A DNA stretch of 64,000 nucleotides from an uncultured Caldilineaceae bacterium (GCA_951813625.1 CATOTS010000022.1:86087-150086); one strand, 5' to 3'. Positions 18,250-27,991 are shown, counted from the stretch's first letter. Numbers and translations are program-made. The notes: a model not told the origin generated them from the sequence alone.

Positions 18250-19272
18250 ATGGCGGCCATGGCCGATCTGTCAGCAGTTACTCGCACTGGAACCCGACCC
18301 GCGATCCGCATCCTCTTTATGGGCACGCCCGGTTTCGCGCTGTCCGCTCTAACGGCCCTGCACGCTGCGCCTGCCTCCGCCGGCTGGCAGGTCGTGGGCG
18401 TTGTCACCCAACCTGACCGCCGGGCCGGGCGCGGGAAGAAACTCATCGCCGCGCCGGTCAAATCGTTCGCGCTGGAGCAGCGCCTGCCGCTGATGCAGCC
18501 GGAGAGCCTGCGGCGCGGGACGCCGCCGGAGGACGGGGGGCAGACGGACATCCTGGAATGCCTGCGCATGTTTACGCCGGACCTGATCGTCGTGGCCGCC
18601 TACGGACAGATCTTGCCGCGGCAGGTGCTGGAGATCCCGACGTTCGGCTGCCTGAATGTACACGCAAGCCTGCTGCCCGCCTACCGCGGCGCGTCGCCCG
18701 TCACGGCGGCGCTGCTCGACGGTCTGAACGCCACCGGCGTGACGATTATGCTGATGGACGAGGGTATGGATACCGGGCCGGTCCTCGCCCAGGCGCGGCT
18801 TCCGATTCAAACGGACGACACGTCGGACGCACTCAGCCAGCGGCTGGCGGTCCGCGGCGCCGAACTTCTGCTTGAGACGATTCCTCGCTGGCTGGCCGGC
18901 GACATTGCGCCAACTGCCCAGTCCGAGCTGCCCGGCGAGCCGTCCGTCTGCCGCCTGGTGAAAAAGCGGGACGGGCTGATCGACTGGACGCTGCCGGCCG
19001 ACCGCATCGAGCGCATGGTGCGCGCCTATGCTCCCTGGCCGGCCGCCTACACTGCCTGGAAGGGGCAGAACTTCAAGCTGTGGCAGAGCGGAGTTCTTGC
19101 GGGAAAGGCCGAGCCCGGCCTGGTTGTCGAAGCCAGTGGACAGGTCGCGGTCGGAACCGGCGACGGCCTGCTGGCGCTGTATGCCGTGCAGCCGGCCGGC
19201 AAGAGGCGCATAACCGCGGCCGAGTTTCTCAACGGCGCGCCCGATTTCATCGGCTCCCGCCTCGGGGTGTGA
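18250..19272 (+). CDS. fmt: Methionyl-tRNA formyltransferase
   Basis: Formylates the amino group of initiator Met-tRNA using 10-formyltetrahydrofolate. The 340 residues include IRILFMGTPGFALSAL at the N-terminus, the formyl-transferase signature LNVHASLLPAYRGASPV with the catalytic Asn-His pair, and TGVTIMLMDEGMDTGPVL; the C-terminal OB-like domain follows from about residue 215. An insertion of roughly ten residues (RRGTPPEDGGQTDI) is present near residue 95. The start is uncertain: ATG at 18250 or 18259 gives about 20 extra residues before the core. TACAAT at 18246-18251 overlaps the first ATG and might be a -10 element, which would favour 18259 or a later start. No def or priA gene is adjacent in this window. 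Confidence 0.92.
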   Translation: MAAMADLSAVTRTGTRPAIRILFMGTPGFALSALTALHAAPASAGWQVVGVVTQPDRRAGRGKKLIAAPVKSFALEQRLPLMQPESLRRGTPPEDGGQTDILECLRMFTPDLIVVAAYGQILPRQVLEIPTFGCLNVHASLLPAYRGASPVTAALLDGLNATGVTIMLMDEGMDTGPVLAQARLPIQTDDTSDALSQRLAVRGAELLLETIPRWLAGDIAPTAQSELPGEPSVCRLVKKRDGLIDWTLPADRIERMVRAYAPWPAAYTAWKGQNFKLWQSGVLAGKAEPGLVVEASGQVAVGTGDGLLALYAVQPAGKRRITAAEFLNGAPDFIGSRLGV

Positions 19273-19330
19273 CAGTCCTGTCGCCGTCGGCGCCGCGCCG
19301 GCGCCCGCAACAGATCCTGGCAGTCCGATT

Positions 19331-19358
19331 TTGCCGGCCCGGTGCCGCATGGTATACT
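19331..19358 (+). promoter_or_regulatory. Probable promoter of tRNA-Pro
   Basis: TTGCCG at 19331-19336 and TATACT at 19353-19358 are separated by 16 bases and end 11 bases before the tRNA. Confidence 0.6.
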
Positions 19359-19369
19359 CAGGCCCGTGT

Positions 19370-19446
<77 letters not shown>

Positions 19447-19453
19447 GAGTACG

Positions 19454-19501
19454 GGGATGCAACATCACGATGAACTGACCGTGAGGTTGCATCCCTTTTT
19501 T
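19454..19501 (+). terminator. Intrinsic terminator after tRNA-Pro
   Basis: Ten-base perfect arms GGGATGCAAC/GTTGCATCCC are followed directly by a run of six T. Confidence 0.9.
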
Positions 19502-19702
19502 GACCGGCTCCGCACCCTCTGCCGCCGGTCTTCATCTCCGCAACCAACCTCGCTATAGCTACGAACGTCAATCTGATATACTTGGTAGACAGAATTCTCA
19601 CGCGCCGGCGGCAAATTGTTCACTCCCGGCTATCCACCAGGCTGTTGCAAATGCAAAGGCGGATTCCCGCCTGCCGGATCAGTTCTGTGAAAGGAATCTT
19701 CA

Positions 19703-20452
19703 ATGCGTCTGCCACTTTCCGGCCGCCTCATCGCCACTATTCTGATCGCCGCAATCGCCTGCTTTTTGTACATTGCCGACGCCGGGCTGACTGCTTCCTT
19801 CGCCAGTGAAGACGATGGCACGACCCAGGAGGAAGAGGCGCCCAGCCTCGAATCGCTGACCGAACAGATCGCCGCGCTTGAGGCGAGGATTCTGGGGTTG
19901 GAGGCCAACCAGGAGCAGTTGGCGGCACAGGAGGCGGCGTATCCGGTCTTCGACGCGATCGCGGCCGTCTATTTGATGGACCAGATCGACATTCACGCTC
20001 TGTATGAGCAGCTGCAGGACGGCGAGGGCATCATGCCGGGCGACGCCGGGCCGATCAAGCGCCTGGCGTCACTACTTGCGGCGGTTGACTGGCCCGAGGA
20101 GCTGGCCGAAGAGGGGACCGCGCTTGTCGAGACGCTCACCCAGCTGGCGGCGGCTCTGGCCGATAACGATCTGGAAAGCGCATTGCCGCTCGCCGACAGG
20201 GCGCATGAGGAGCAGCACCACTTTTCCGGCAGCGTTTCCGAATGGTTCGACAAGATGATGATGCCGGAGGACGAGGAACAGGAAGAGCAGGAACAGGATG
20301 GCGAAACCGAGAGCGCCAGTGACGGCGACACGGACGGCCACGGCCACGACGATGGTCACGACAGCGATGATGACAGCGACGATGACGACGATGACCAGGA
20401 CACACACGGCCATGACGATGAAGACGACGACGGACATGGTCACAGCCACTGA
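19703..20452 (+). CDS. Secreted acidic protein with Asp/His-rich metal-binding-like tail
   Basis: This 249-residue protein begins with a signal peptide or anchor (residues 5-30). Residues 40-75 form a likely coiled coil (SLESLTEQIAALEARILGLE) and a helical domain extends to about 180. The last 60 residues are almost entirely Asp, Glu, His, Gly and Ser, ending DEDDDGHGHSH. The tail resembles low-affinity metal buffers (Cu, Zn or Ni) at the cell surface. The next two genes, 15 and 7 bases apart, encode CopC and CopC-CopD proteins, so copper handling is the most likely role. No known family was recognised. Confidence 0.7.
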   Translation: MRLPLSGRLIATILIAAIACFLYIADAGLTASFASEDDGTTQEEEAPSLESLTEQIAALEARILGLEANQEQLAAQEAAYPVFDAIAAVYLMDQIDIHALYEQLQDGEGIMPGDAGPIKRLASLLAAVDWPEELAEEGTALVETLTQLAAALADNDLESALPLADRAHEEQHHFSGSVSEWFDKMMMPEDEEQEEQEQDGETESASDGDTDGHGHDDGHDSDDDSDDDDDDQDTHGHDDEDDDGHGHSH

Positions 20453-20467
20453 GGCTAGCCTGCGAGC

Positions 20468-21136
20468 GTGATACCAATGCGTCGTACCGTTTTCAAACTC
20501 TTGTGGCTGGCGACGTTGCTGGTCGCAATGCAATATCCACTTGCCACCAGGTTGCTGGCCCACGCCGGCTACGAGAGTTCGGTGCCGGCCGCCGACGAGG
20601 TCGTTGCCCAGGTCCCACAACAGGTGGAGGTGCGGTTCACCCAGGAGCTCTTTCGGCGTGAGGGCAGCAACAGCCTGGAGGTGTACGGCCCCGGCGAGCT
20701 CAGGGTCGATCTCGGCGATTCAGCCATCGACGATGACGACCGCAAGCTGATGACCGTATCGCTGCAACCGGACCTCGCCGACGGCGACTACACAGTACGC
20801 TGGCGCACACTCTCCGCCGATGACGGCGACGAAGCCGAAGGCGAGTTCCTGTTTACCGTGCGCGCCGGCAGCCCGACGCCGGAGACCGATCAGCCCGCAC
20901 CTACAGCCACCGCACAACCGGTTGAGAACGGGTCGGAAGCCACAGCCACCGCACAGCCGGCTGAGACCGGGCCGGAAGCCACAGCCACCGCCGAGAGCGC
21001 GTCCTCCGGGGCCGGAGAACCGCCTTCCGAACAGGCGTCTCCGGGTCCGGGCCTGCCTTGCATGGGCAGTTCCCTTCCAGTTCTCCTGCTTCTCGGCGCC
21101 CTCATGTTGAGGCGGGGACGCGGCAAGAAGAACTAG
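20468..21136 (+). CDS. CopC-domain copper-binding protein with C-terminal membrane anchor
   Basis: About 220 residues: a signal peptide ends near LLAHAGYESSVPAADEVV, leaving the histidine at the mature N-terminus expected for CopC-type Cu(II) sites. A single CopC beta-barrel follows (VEVRFTQELFRREGSNSLEV to DYTVRWRTLSADDGDEAEGE). Next come about 60 residues of Pro/Thr/Glu repeats (units like TATAQPAETGPEA, degenerate) acting as a spacer, and a final hydrophobic segment ending LRRGRGKKN. This tripartite C-terminus (GLPCMGSS, helix, basic tail) looks like a cell-surface sorting/anchor signal. The start is GTG at 20468 or ATG at 20477. It lies between the Asp/His-rich protein and the CopC-CopD fusion in one operon. 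Confidence 0.8.
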   Translation: MIPMRRTVFKLLWLATLLVAMQYPLATRLLAHAGYESSVPAADEVVAQVPQQVEVRFTQELFRREGSNSLEVYGPGELRVDLGDSAIDDDDRKLMTVSLQPDLADGDYTVRWRTLSADDGDEAEGEFLFTVRAGSPTPETDQPAPTATAQPVENGSEATATAQPAETGPEATATAESASSGAGEPPSEQASPGPGLPCMGSSLPVLLLLGALMLRRGRGKKN

Positions 21137-21143
21137 CCGAACT

Positions 21144-23390
21144 ATGCCGAATGCTCGGTGGGCTGGCGCGACCAGGCTGATCAGAACGGCTTGCCGAAGC
21201 GTGAAACCGGTGGGTCGGCAGCTTGCGTGGCTACTGGTACTCCTGCCCGCCCTGCTCTTGGCGCCGCGCGCTGCTGAAGCCCATGCACTGCTTTTGCGCG
21301 CCGAGCCGCAGCCGAACGCGGAACTTGCGCATCCGCCCTCAACGCTAGAATTCTGGTTCAGCGAGCCGCTCGAGAAGACCTTCACCGGCGCCCGCATCCT
21401 GCGCGCCGACGGGACCGAGGCGCCGACCGGCGCCGCGGTCATCGACCCCGAAGACCCCACCCATCTGACCTTGCCGCTGGAGACGATCGAGCCGGGTATC
21501 TATACGGTCGTCTGGCAGACGCTCTCCAGCGTCGACGGGCACGAATGGGTCGGCTCTTTTCCCCTCACCGTTCTGAACGCGGACGGCACCCGCCCCACGG
21601 GCAGCCCGCTGGTCGTCGCCGAAGACCATCCGGACAGGCTTCCGCCTCTCGGCGACGCACTCCTCCGCTGGCTCTCCCTTCTTGGCGCTACGCTGCTGGT
21701 CGGCTCGCTTTCAATGCGCTGGCTGCTGCCGCTGTCGGACTCGGAGGAAGGCCTTGACCGCAGCCTTGACCGGCTGATCAGCACGACCGCAATGGTCGGA
21801 ACGCTGCTCCTGACCGGCGCCGGCTGGCTGCAATTCCTCATGCAGGCGCTTCGACTCGGGGCGACCGGCGAGTTACTTGAGTTTCTGCTGGCCACCCGTC
21901 CGGGACGACTTCTGCTGATGCGCCAAATGCTTCTGGCGGGCGTGATCCCTCTGCTCTACCCCAACGGTTGGGCCTATATACTCCGCCTCAGATCAGTGCC
22001 TGCCGGCTTGGCTAGCCATAAGTGGCCTTTTCTCTATATACCCTACGTGTGGCTGCTGGCTTTCGGCATGGCCGGCATGTTTTACTACCGCATGGAACTG
22101 TGGATTTTCGTCGTTGCGTTCATGTTTATCGGCAGCGGCTGGTCAGAGGTGCTCTTGGGCGGCAAGCCGACCTGGCACGGCGCCTTTCCCCAACGCACAT
22201 GGTCTACAATACTGACTGCCGCCGCCCTATTCACCTTTCCCGCCAGCAGCCACGCAGCCGCCGCGCGCGGCAGCGGGTGGGCCGTCGCCGTCGACTATGT
22301 TCACCTCATCGCGGCGGCAGTCTGGGCCGGCGGACTCCTCTTCCTTGCGCTGCTCCTGCTGCGGCTGCGGCACACTGAAACCGTCCCCGACCCGGACAGG
22401 CTGGTCCTCCTTCTGCGGCGCTATTCGCTCAGCGCCCAGGCCGCGGTCTTCCTCCTTGCGGTTACGGGTCTGTTCAGCAGCCTGGTCCAGCTGCCGGGGT
22501 TCGACAGCCTCTTCGATACGACCTACGGGCGCGTTCTTCTCGTCAAACTGGCACTCGTGGCTGTCATCATGGCGCTGGCGTATTTTAACAATCGCGCCGT
22601 GCGGCAGGCGACCGCGACAGTCTCGAACACGGGCAAACTGCGTCCATTTATGCGCCGCGTGATCGTGGAAGCCGGCATGGCGTCCGTCCTGATGCTGTCG
22701 GTCGCGCTGCTCGTTCAGACACCGACGCCCAGTGTGTCCGCGACGACAACGCCGGTCGGGCCTTCGCTGCCCTTCAACGAGATGACCTACGAAGACGATC
22801 TTGCCATCCATCTGCAGGTGACGCCGAACCGCGTCGGCCACAATCGCTACTGGGTTCACCTTTCCCGCCCCGCGGCATCTGAAATTGGCGAGGTGCAGCT
22901 GGTGCGTCTCTTCTTTGATCACGAATCGGGGCAGATGGGGCAGTCGCGCCTCGACCTGGAGGCCCTGGGCGACGACGCATTCGCCGCCGAAGGCGCCTTC
23001 CTCAACCGCGACGGCGATTGGAGCGTTTCGGTCTATGTGCGCCGCAGGGGGCTGGACGATCTGCTGGCAGAAGTGACTGTGCCGGTCCCGCCGGCCGAGA
23101 CAGCGGGAATCGCCAGCCGTTCACCCTGGCTCAACCCGGTCCCGCGGCTGCCCGCAGGCGTGCTGGTCGGCGGACTGCTGGTCGCCCTGTCGCCTATTCC
23201 CTTCTTCTGGCGCCGGCAGCTGCTGCGCGCCAGCCGCCCTTTCTTCTTCGTGTTGGTCATGGGCGCTCTCCTCTTCTTCCTGGGCGGCGCCCTGCTCGGC
23301 CTGCTGTCCTACGCGCAGATGAACGACAAGCTCCCGTCGCCCGCGTCGCAGCGCCCCCCGGTTCATTTACAAGCAGACTTCCACCTCTGA
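21144..23390 (+). CDS. CopC-CopD fusion, copper transport membrane protein (YcnJ-like)
   Basis: This 748-residue protein has a signal sequence, a CopC domain beginning AEAHALLLRAEPQPNAEL and ending at about residue 150 with VDGHEWVGSFPLTV, then a CopD-type bundle of eight or more membrane helices (residues 165-510, with LRLRHTETVP and LVKLALVAVIMALAYFNNRA). A soluble beta domain at about 535-660 (FixH/YtkA-like appearance) is followed by two more helices. CopC-CopD fusions such as Bacillus YcnJ are implicated in copper uptake or delivery. It is the last of three genes with tight spacing and is followed by 230 non-coding bases. Confidence 0.85.
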   Translation: MPNARWAGATRLIRTACRSVKPVGRQLAWLLVLLPALLLAPRAAEAHALLLRAEPQPNAELAHPPSTLEFWFSEPLEKTFTGARILRADGTEAPTGAAVIDPEDPTHLTLPLETIEPGIYTVVWQTLSSVDGHEWVGSFPLTVLNADGTRPTGSPLVVAEDHPDRLPPLGDALLRWLSLLGATLLVGSLSMRWLLPLSDSEEGLDRSLDRLISTTAMVGTLLLTGAGWLQFLMQALRLGATGELLEFLLATRPGRLLLMRQMLLAGVIPLLYPNGWAYILRLRSVPAGLASHKWPFLYIPYVWLLAFGMAGMFYYRMELWIFVVAFMFIGSGWSEVLLGGKPTWHGAFPQRTWSTILTAAALFTFPASSHAAAARGSGWAVAVDYVHLIAAAVWAGGLLFLALLLLRLRHTETVPDPDRLVLLLRRYSLSAQAAVFLLAVTGLFSSLVQLPGFDSLFDTTYGRVLLVKLALVAVIMALAYFNNRAVRQATATVSNTGKLRPFMRRVIVEAGMASVLMLSVALLVQTPTPSVSATTTPVGPSLPFNEMTYEDDLAIHLQVTPNRVGHNRYWVHLSRPAASEIGEVQLVRLFFDHESGQMGQSRLDLEALGDDAFAAEGAFLNRDGDWSVSVYVRRRGLDDLLAEVTVPVPPAETAGIASRSPWLNPVPRLPAGVLVGGLLVALSPIPFFWRRQLLRASRPFFFVLVMGALLFFLGGALLGLLSYAQMNDKLPSPASQRPPVHLQADFHL

Positions 23391-23621
23391 CGGTCAGAAG
23401 GAGGCGTTGACCGTTCCCCGCTCGCCCACATCCTCTTGCCGTTGAATCGGACAATGGCCCTTCCTGCCCTCATATCATTCTCTTACACTCCGCAAACGCT
23501 CATTTGATACGCGCCACCTATATTGGTAATAGACAGATACGGCGCAGCCCGTCCCGGCAGGACCTGGCTGCGTCCTTTACGCAGCACGCGTTTCCGATTT
23601 CGACCAGAAAAGGGGTATTCA

Positions 23622-26243
23622 ATGAGATTAGACCGTCTGACCGAGAAGGCAAGAGACGCTATTATCGAGGCCCAGAGCGAGGCCCAGCAATACAGGCATG
23701 CCAGTATCGACCCGGAACATCTTCTCCTGACGCTGCTCCGCCAGCAAGGGGGCGTTGTACCGGCAGTGATCGATCGCATGGGCGCGGACGGCGCCAGCCT
23801 GGCCGCCGGCGTTGAAAAGCTGCTGGCCGCTAAGTCCCGCGTCAGCGGCAACGCCGTGGAACTGCGAATCGGCCGCGAGCTGGCCCAACTCCTGGCAGAG
23901 GCCGAATCGATCGCAGACAACATGAAGGACGAGTACACTTCGACCGAACACCTGCTGATGGCGATGGCGTCGGCCCGCAACGGCAACATCCGCCAGTTGC
24001 TCGAACGCCACGGCATCGACTACAACGGCATCATGCAGGGCCTGGCCCAGGTGCGCGGCAGCCAGCGCGTGACCAACCAGACCCCCGAAGCCCAGTACGA
24101 AGCCCTCGTAAAATACGGCCGCGACCTGACAGCCGAGGCGGGCAAGGGCAACCTGGACCCGATCATCGGGCGCGATCAGGAGATCCGCCGCGTCGTGCAA
24201 ATTCTCAGCCGCCGTACCAAGAACAACCCGGTGCTGATCGGCGAGCCCGGCGTCGGCAAGACCGCCATTGCAGAGGGGCTGGCGCAGCGCATCGTCAACG
24301 GCGACGTGCCGACCACTTTGAAGAACAAGCGCCTGGTCGCGCTGGACCTGGGCGCGCTGGTGGCCGGGGCCATGTACCGCGGCGAATTCGAGGAGCGGCT
24401 CAAAGCGGTTCTGAACGAGATTGAGAGTGCCGAGGGCAAGATCCTGCTCTTCATCGACGAGATGCATACCTTGGTCGGCGCGGGGGCAGCCGAAGGTTCG
24501 ATGGACGCCTCCAATATGCTCAAGCCGATGCTGGCGCGCGGCGAGCTTCACGCCATCGGCGCCACGACACTCGACGAGTACCGCAAACATATCGAAAAGG
24601 ACGCCGCCCTCGAGCGCCGCTTTCAGCCCGTCTTCGTCGGCGAGCCGTCGGTGGAGGATACGGTTTCGATCCTGCGCGGCCTGAAGGAGCGCTACGAGGT
24701 CCACCACGGCGTGCGCGTGACCGACGCCGCCGTCATCGCCGCCGCCAGGCTGAGCCAACGCTACATCAGCGACCGTCAGCTGCCGGACAAGGCGATCGAC
24801 CTGGTCGATGAGGCCGCCAGCCGGCTGCGCATGCAGATCGATTCCAAGCCGAAGGCCCTGGATGAACTGGAACGCCACGTGATGCAGCTGGAAATCGAAA
24901 GGGAGGCCCTGCGCAAAGAGTCGGACGAGGCCAGCAAACAGCGCCTGGACGCGCTCGAAAAGGAGCTGGCCGACCTGCGCGAGTCAAGCGCCGAGCTTTC
25001 GATCCGCTGGCAGGCGGAGCGGTCCGCGATCCAGGCGCTGCGCACGCTGAAGGAGGAGAGCGAGCAGCTGCGCACCGACATCGAGCAGGCCGAGCGCGAT
25101 TACGACCTTCAGCGCGCCGCCGAACTGCGCTACGGGCGCATGAACGAGCTGCAACAACAGATGGCCGCAGCCGCAGAAGGCGTGGCCTCGCTACAGGCCA
25201 ACGGCGCGCTCCTCAAAGAAGAGGTCGACGACGACGAAATCGCCACCGTCGTCAGCGAGTGGACCGGCATCCCCGTAAACAAGCTGATGGAAGGCGAGCG
25301 CGAGCGGTTGGTGCGTATGGACGCGGAGCTGCATCGCCGCATCGTCGGCCAGGAGAAGGCCGTCGCTGCGGTCGCAGCCGCGATTCGCCGCAGCCGCGCC
25401 GGTCTGCAAGACCCGAACCGGCCGATAGGCAGCTTTATCTTTCTCGGCCCTACCGGTGTGGGCAAGACCGAGCTGGCGCGGGCGCTGGCCGAGTATCTAT
25501 TCGATGACGAACACAACCTCGTTCGTATCGACATGAGCGAGTACCAGGAGCGGCATACCGTCGCCCGTCTGCTCGGCGCGCCGCCCGGCTACGTCGGCTA
25601 CGACGAGGGCGGACAGCTGACCGAGGCCGTACGCCGGCGCCCTTACGCCGTCGTCCTTTTCGACGAGATCGAGAAGGCCCACGTCGAGGTCTTCAACGTC
25701 CTGCTGCAGGCGCTCGACGACGGCCGCCTCACCGATGGGCAGGGCCGCACGGTCGACTTCCGCAACACTGTGATCATCATGACCAGCAACATCGGCAGCC
25801 AGTACATCCTCGATGTCGCCGGGCTGGATGAAGAGGTCGAACGCCGCGTGCTGGCGGCCATGCGCCAGCAGTTCCGCCCGGAGTTCCTCAACCGCGTCGA
25901 CGACATCGTGATCTTCCACAGCCTCGCTTCCGGGCATCTGCAGGGGATTGCCGAGATCCAGCTCGACCGTCTGCGGACGCTGCTGACCGAGCGCGAGATC
26001 ACGCTCGAACTGACCGACGCGGCCAAGGCGTTGATCGTCGAGGATGGCTATGACCCGGCCTATGGCGCCCGTCCACTCAAACGAGCGATCCAACATCTGG
26101 TGGCGGACCCGCTGGCGCTGGAAATCCTGGACGGAAGGGTGGACAGCGGCGACCATATTTTGGCCGACGCGCAGTGCGGCGAGATCGCCTTCTCCGTAGC
26201 GGCCGCGGCCGAGCTTGTCGCCGCCGTGGAGGCCGGCGGCTAG
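23622..26243 (+). CDS. clpB: ATP-dependent disaggregase ClpB
   Basis: This 873-residue Hsp100 chaperone resolubilises aggregated proteins with DnaK. It has an N-terminal Clp repeat domain ([18 protein letters not shown]), first AAA module with Walker [10 protein letters not shown] and Walker [11 protein letters not shown], the ClpB-specific coiled-coil middle domain (about residues 400-520), second AAA module with [14 protein letters not shown] and [11 protein letters not shown], and the C-terminal D2-small domain. The middle domain identifies ClpB rather than ClpC/ClpA. The start ATG at 23622 is preceded by AAGGGG; the frame upstream has no coding character. No HspR or CIRCE operator was recognised in the preceding 230 bases. 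A GC-rich hairpin follows. Confidence 0.95.
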   Translation: MRLDRLTEKARDAIIEAQSEAQQYRHASIDPEHLLLTLLRQQGGVVPAVIDRMGADGASLAAGVEKLLAAKSRVSGNAVELRIGRELAQLLAEAESIADNMKDEYTSTEHLLMAMASARNGNIRQLLERHGIDYNGIMQGLAQVRGSQRVTNQTPEAQYEALVKYGRDLTAEAGKGNLDPIIGRDQEIRRVVQILSRRTKNNPVLIGEPGVGKTAIAEGLAQRIVNGDVPTTLKNKRLVALDLGALVAGAMYRGEFEERLKAVLNEIESAEGKILLFIDEMHTLVGAGAAEGSMDASNMLKPMLARGELHAIGATTLDEYRKHIEKDAALERRFQPVFVGEPSVEDTVSILRGLKERYEVHHGVRVTDAAVIAAARLSQRYISDRQLPDKAIDLVDEAASRLRMQIDSKPKALDELERHVMQLEIEREALRKESDEASKQRLDALEKELADLRESSAELSIRWQAERSAIQALRTLKEESEQLRTDIEQAERDYDLQRAAELRYGRMNELQQQMAAAAEGVASLQANGALLKEEVDDDEIATVVSEWTGIPVNKLMEGERERLVRMDAELHRRIVGQEKAVAAVAAAIRRSRAGLQDPNRPIGSFIFLGPTGVGKTELARALAEYLFDDEHNLVRIDMSEYQERHTVARLLGAPPGYVGYDEGGQLTEAVRRRPYAVVLFDEIEKAHVEVFNVLLQALDDGRLTDGQGRTVDFRNTVIIMTSNIGSQYILDVAGLDEEVERRVLAAMRQQFRPEFLNRVDDIVIFHSLASGHLQGIAEIQLDRLRTLLTEREITLELTDAAKALIVEDGYDPAYGARPLKRAIQHLVADPLALEILDGRVDSGDHILADAQCGEIAFSVAAAAELVAAVEAGG

Positions 26244-26304
26244 GAGGTTGTTTGTGCGTGCGCGAGGACTTTCGCGCAATGCCGTAAGCGCACACACTTC
26301 TTTC

Positions 26305-26338
26305 GGGCGCGCCCTTCTCTTTTTGGGAAGGCGCGCCC
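26305..26338 (+). terminator. GC-rich hairpin downstream of clpB
   Basis: GGGCGCGCC(C)TTC and GAAGGCGCGCCC pair over 12 bases with one bulged C around a T-rich loop. It lies 60 bases after the clpB stop. No T-run follows the stem, so termination is plausible but not certain. Confidence 0.4.
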
Positions 26339-26341
26339 GGG

Positions 26342-26515
26342 GGGGTGCAGTCCAAAATACGGGTACAAATTCCTATACCTCGGGTTGCAGCCAGGTCATG
26401 GCCGGTCCACGCTTCATCCTCTGGCAGCGTGGGAAAATCGCTTTCCTGAATCCATTTGGACGGTCGGGCCTGCGGCCCTCCCTTGTGCGGGGGGACTCCC
26501 CCCGCAACGCCCCCC
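26342..26515 (+). repeat. Dispersed structured repeat, copy 3 (subfamily B)
   Basis: The core from TTTGGACGG (26455) has the hairpin GGGCC-TGC-GGCCC and the palindrome GCGGGGGGACTCCCCCCGC. The preceding 110 bases match, in inverted form, the flank of the copy at 3212, including GGTCATGGCCGGTCCACG and CCTGAATCC. After the core, a 15-base tandem repeat replaces the outer arm found in subfamily A. Confidence 0.85.
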
Positions 26516-26606
26516 TGTTGTACGCCCCCCTGTTGTATGCCCCCCTGTTGTATGCCCCCCTGTTGTATGCCCCCCTGTTGTATGCCCCCCTGTTGTACGC
26601 CCCCCG
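26506..26606. repeat. 15-bp tandem repeat, six units
   Basis: The unit GCCCCCCTGTTGTAT (Y at the last C/T positions) occurs six times with exact period 15 (TGTTG at 26516, 26531, 26546, 26561, 26576 and 26591). It starts inside the last bases of repeat copy 3. Because the period is a multiple of three, it creates artificial open frames on both strands. Confidence 0.95.
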
Positions 26607-26944
26607 CCGGGTGTGGGGTCAATGCAACCCTGTGCTCCCTGCGGCCCATCGCGCGCCGCCCCCAAATCAGCGCACGCCGCGGCCACGGTAGGGGCAGGAG
26701 CAGGGCAGGCCTCGTGCCTGCCCTCTGCTTCTCTCAATAGCCGGTAAACAATTTCAGCCGCCGCTGGCAAGAATTCCACGCCAGACGATTCCCACCCCAA
26801 GAGTTGGCTGCGCCCCGCCGGGGCTCTTCAGTTGACCCCTCCTGGGAAATTCGTTACAATTTCCCGCGTCGGCCTAACGGCAAACGACCACTCGCCGCGC
26901 CAGACGGCAGACTCCGATTTACGCTACCGAAAGGAACGTCGGCC
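26607..26944. other. Leader region of the desaturase gene
   Basis: No gene is supported here. A perfect nine-base hairpin AGGGCAGGC/GCCTGCCCT lies at 26702-26724. The open frame that runs into the desaturase from 26804 lacks a ribosome site, so this stretch is read as upstream untranslated DNA. Confidence 0.5.
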
Positions 26945-27976
26945 ATGACCTACGGACCGGTGCAATCCAAGATAAACTGGTACAGATCGCCGATCGAGCG
27001 CGCCACGCTGGCGGAGCTGAATCAGCGCAGCGATCTGCTCGGCCTGGCGCAGACGCTGGGCCACCTGGGCCTGTTGGCGTTGACCGGCGCGGCGGCCTGG
27101 CTCGCCGTCCAGGCCGGGGCCTGGTGGGCGCTGCTCCCGGTCCTATTCCTACACGGCACCTTCTACGCCTTTCTGCTCAACGGCTTCCATGAGCTCTGCC
27201 ACCGGTCCGTCTTCAAGTCCAAATTCCTCAACGAGTTCTTCCTGCGTGTCTTCAGCTTCCTCGCCTGGAACAACCATGTCCATTTTTGGACAAGCCACCA
27301 GGAGCATCACAAGTACACGCTCCATCCTCCGGACGACCTCGAAGTTGTGCTTCCGGTCGAGATAACCCGCAAGAGCTTCTACAAAACTGCATTGATCAAT
27401 CCATGGGGCCTTGTCCAGCGCATCAAAGGCGTGTTCAATCTATCGTTCGGGCGGCTGGAGGGCGAATGGGAAAACATCCTGTTTCCGCCCAATGAGAAGG
27501 AAAAGCGCACGCGCCTCTTCAACTGGGCCCGTGTTCTTCTCGTCGGCCATTCTCTGCTGACAGTCGTTTCACTCGCGCTCAGCTTCTTGCTGGGGCTAGA
27601 CCTGTGGCTGCTGCCGGTCCTGGTTACGCTCGCGCCCTTCTATGGCGGCTGGCTGCTCTTCCTCTGCAACAACACGCAGCACGTCGGCCTGATGGATAAC
27701 ATCCCCGACTACCGCCTCTGCACGCGCACAATAATCCTGAACCCGTTTGTGCGTTTCCTCTACTGGCACATGAACTTCCACATCGAGCACCACATGTACG
27801 GGGCGGTGCCCTGCTACAAGCTGGGCAGGCTGCACAAGGCGATCAAGGCCGATCTGCCGCGCAGCCCCGTCGGGCTTGTGGCCGCGTGGAAGGAGATTAT
27901 CGCCATCCTCGAAAAGCAGAAAGAGGATCCCAGCTACCAGCATCTGCCTGAAGCGCCCAATCCTGTTCTGGCCTGA
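26945..27976 (+). CDS. Membrane fatty acid desaturase
   Basis: This 343-residue integral membrane di-iron enzyme introduces a double bond into an acyl chain (or hydroxylates a related lipid). The three histidine boxes are clear: HELCH near residue 82, HQEHHK near 119 and HIEHHM near 280. Four membrane segments are visible (40-85 and 197-245). The length and box spacing match the FA_desaturase superfamily. The ATG at 26945 follows GAAAGGAA by nine bases. It ends 15 bases before the convergent sugar-nucleotide gene. The exact lipid and regiospecificity cannot be read from sequence. Confidence 0.85.
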   Translation: MTYGPVQSKINWYRSPIERATLAELNQRSDLLGLAQTLGHLGLLALTGAAAWLAVQAGAWWALLPVLFLHGTFYAFLLNGFHELCHRSVFKSKFLNEFFLRVFSFLAWNNHVHFWTSHQEHHKYTLHPPDDLEVVLPVEITRKSFYKTALINPWGLVQRIKGVFNLSFGRLEGEWENILFPPNEKEKRTRLFNWARVLLVGHSLLTVVSLALSFLLGLDLWLLPVLVTLAPFYGGWLLFLCNNTQHVGLMDNIPDYRLCTRTIILNPFVRFLYWHMNFHIEHHMYGAVPCYKLGRLHKAIKADLPRSPVGLVAAWKEIIAILEKQKEDPSYQHLPEAPNPVLA

Positions 27977-27991
27977 GACGGTTCGTCCGGT

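Noticed and set aside
23504..23535. Promoter for clpB (TTGATA with TAATAG at 17 bases)
   Set aside because: The -10 match is poor and no heat-shock operator (CIRCE or HAIR) could be recognised, so it was not listed.
26506..26606. CRISPR array
   Set aside because: Units are contiguous 15-mers with no spacers and no cas genes are nearby.
26456..26740. Small protein with repeated PPCCM units
   Set aside because: The repeats arise from the 15-bp tandem array, whose period is a multiple of three; other frames are equally open, so coding is not supported.
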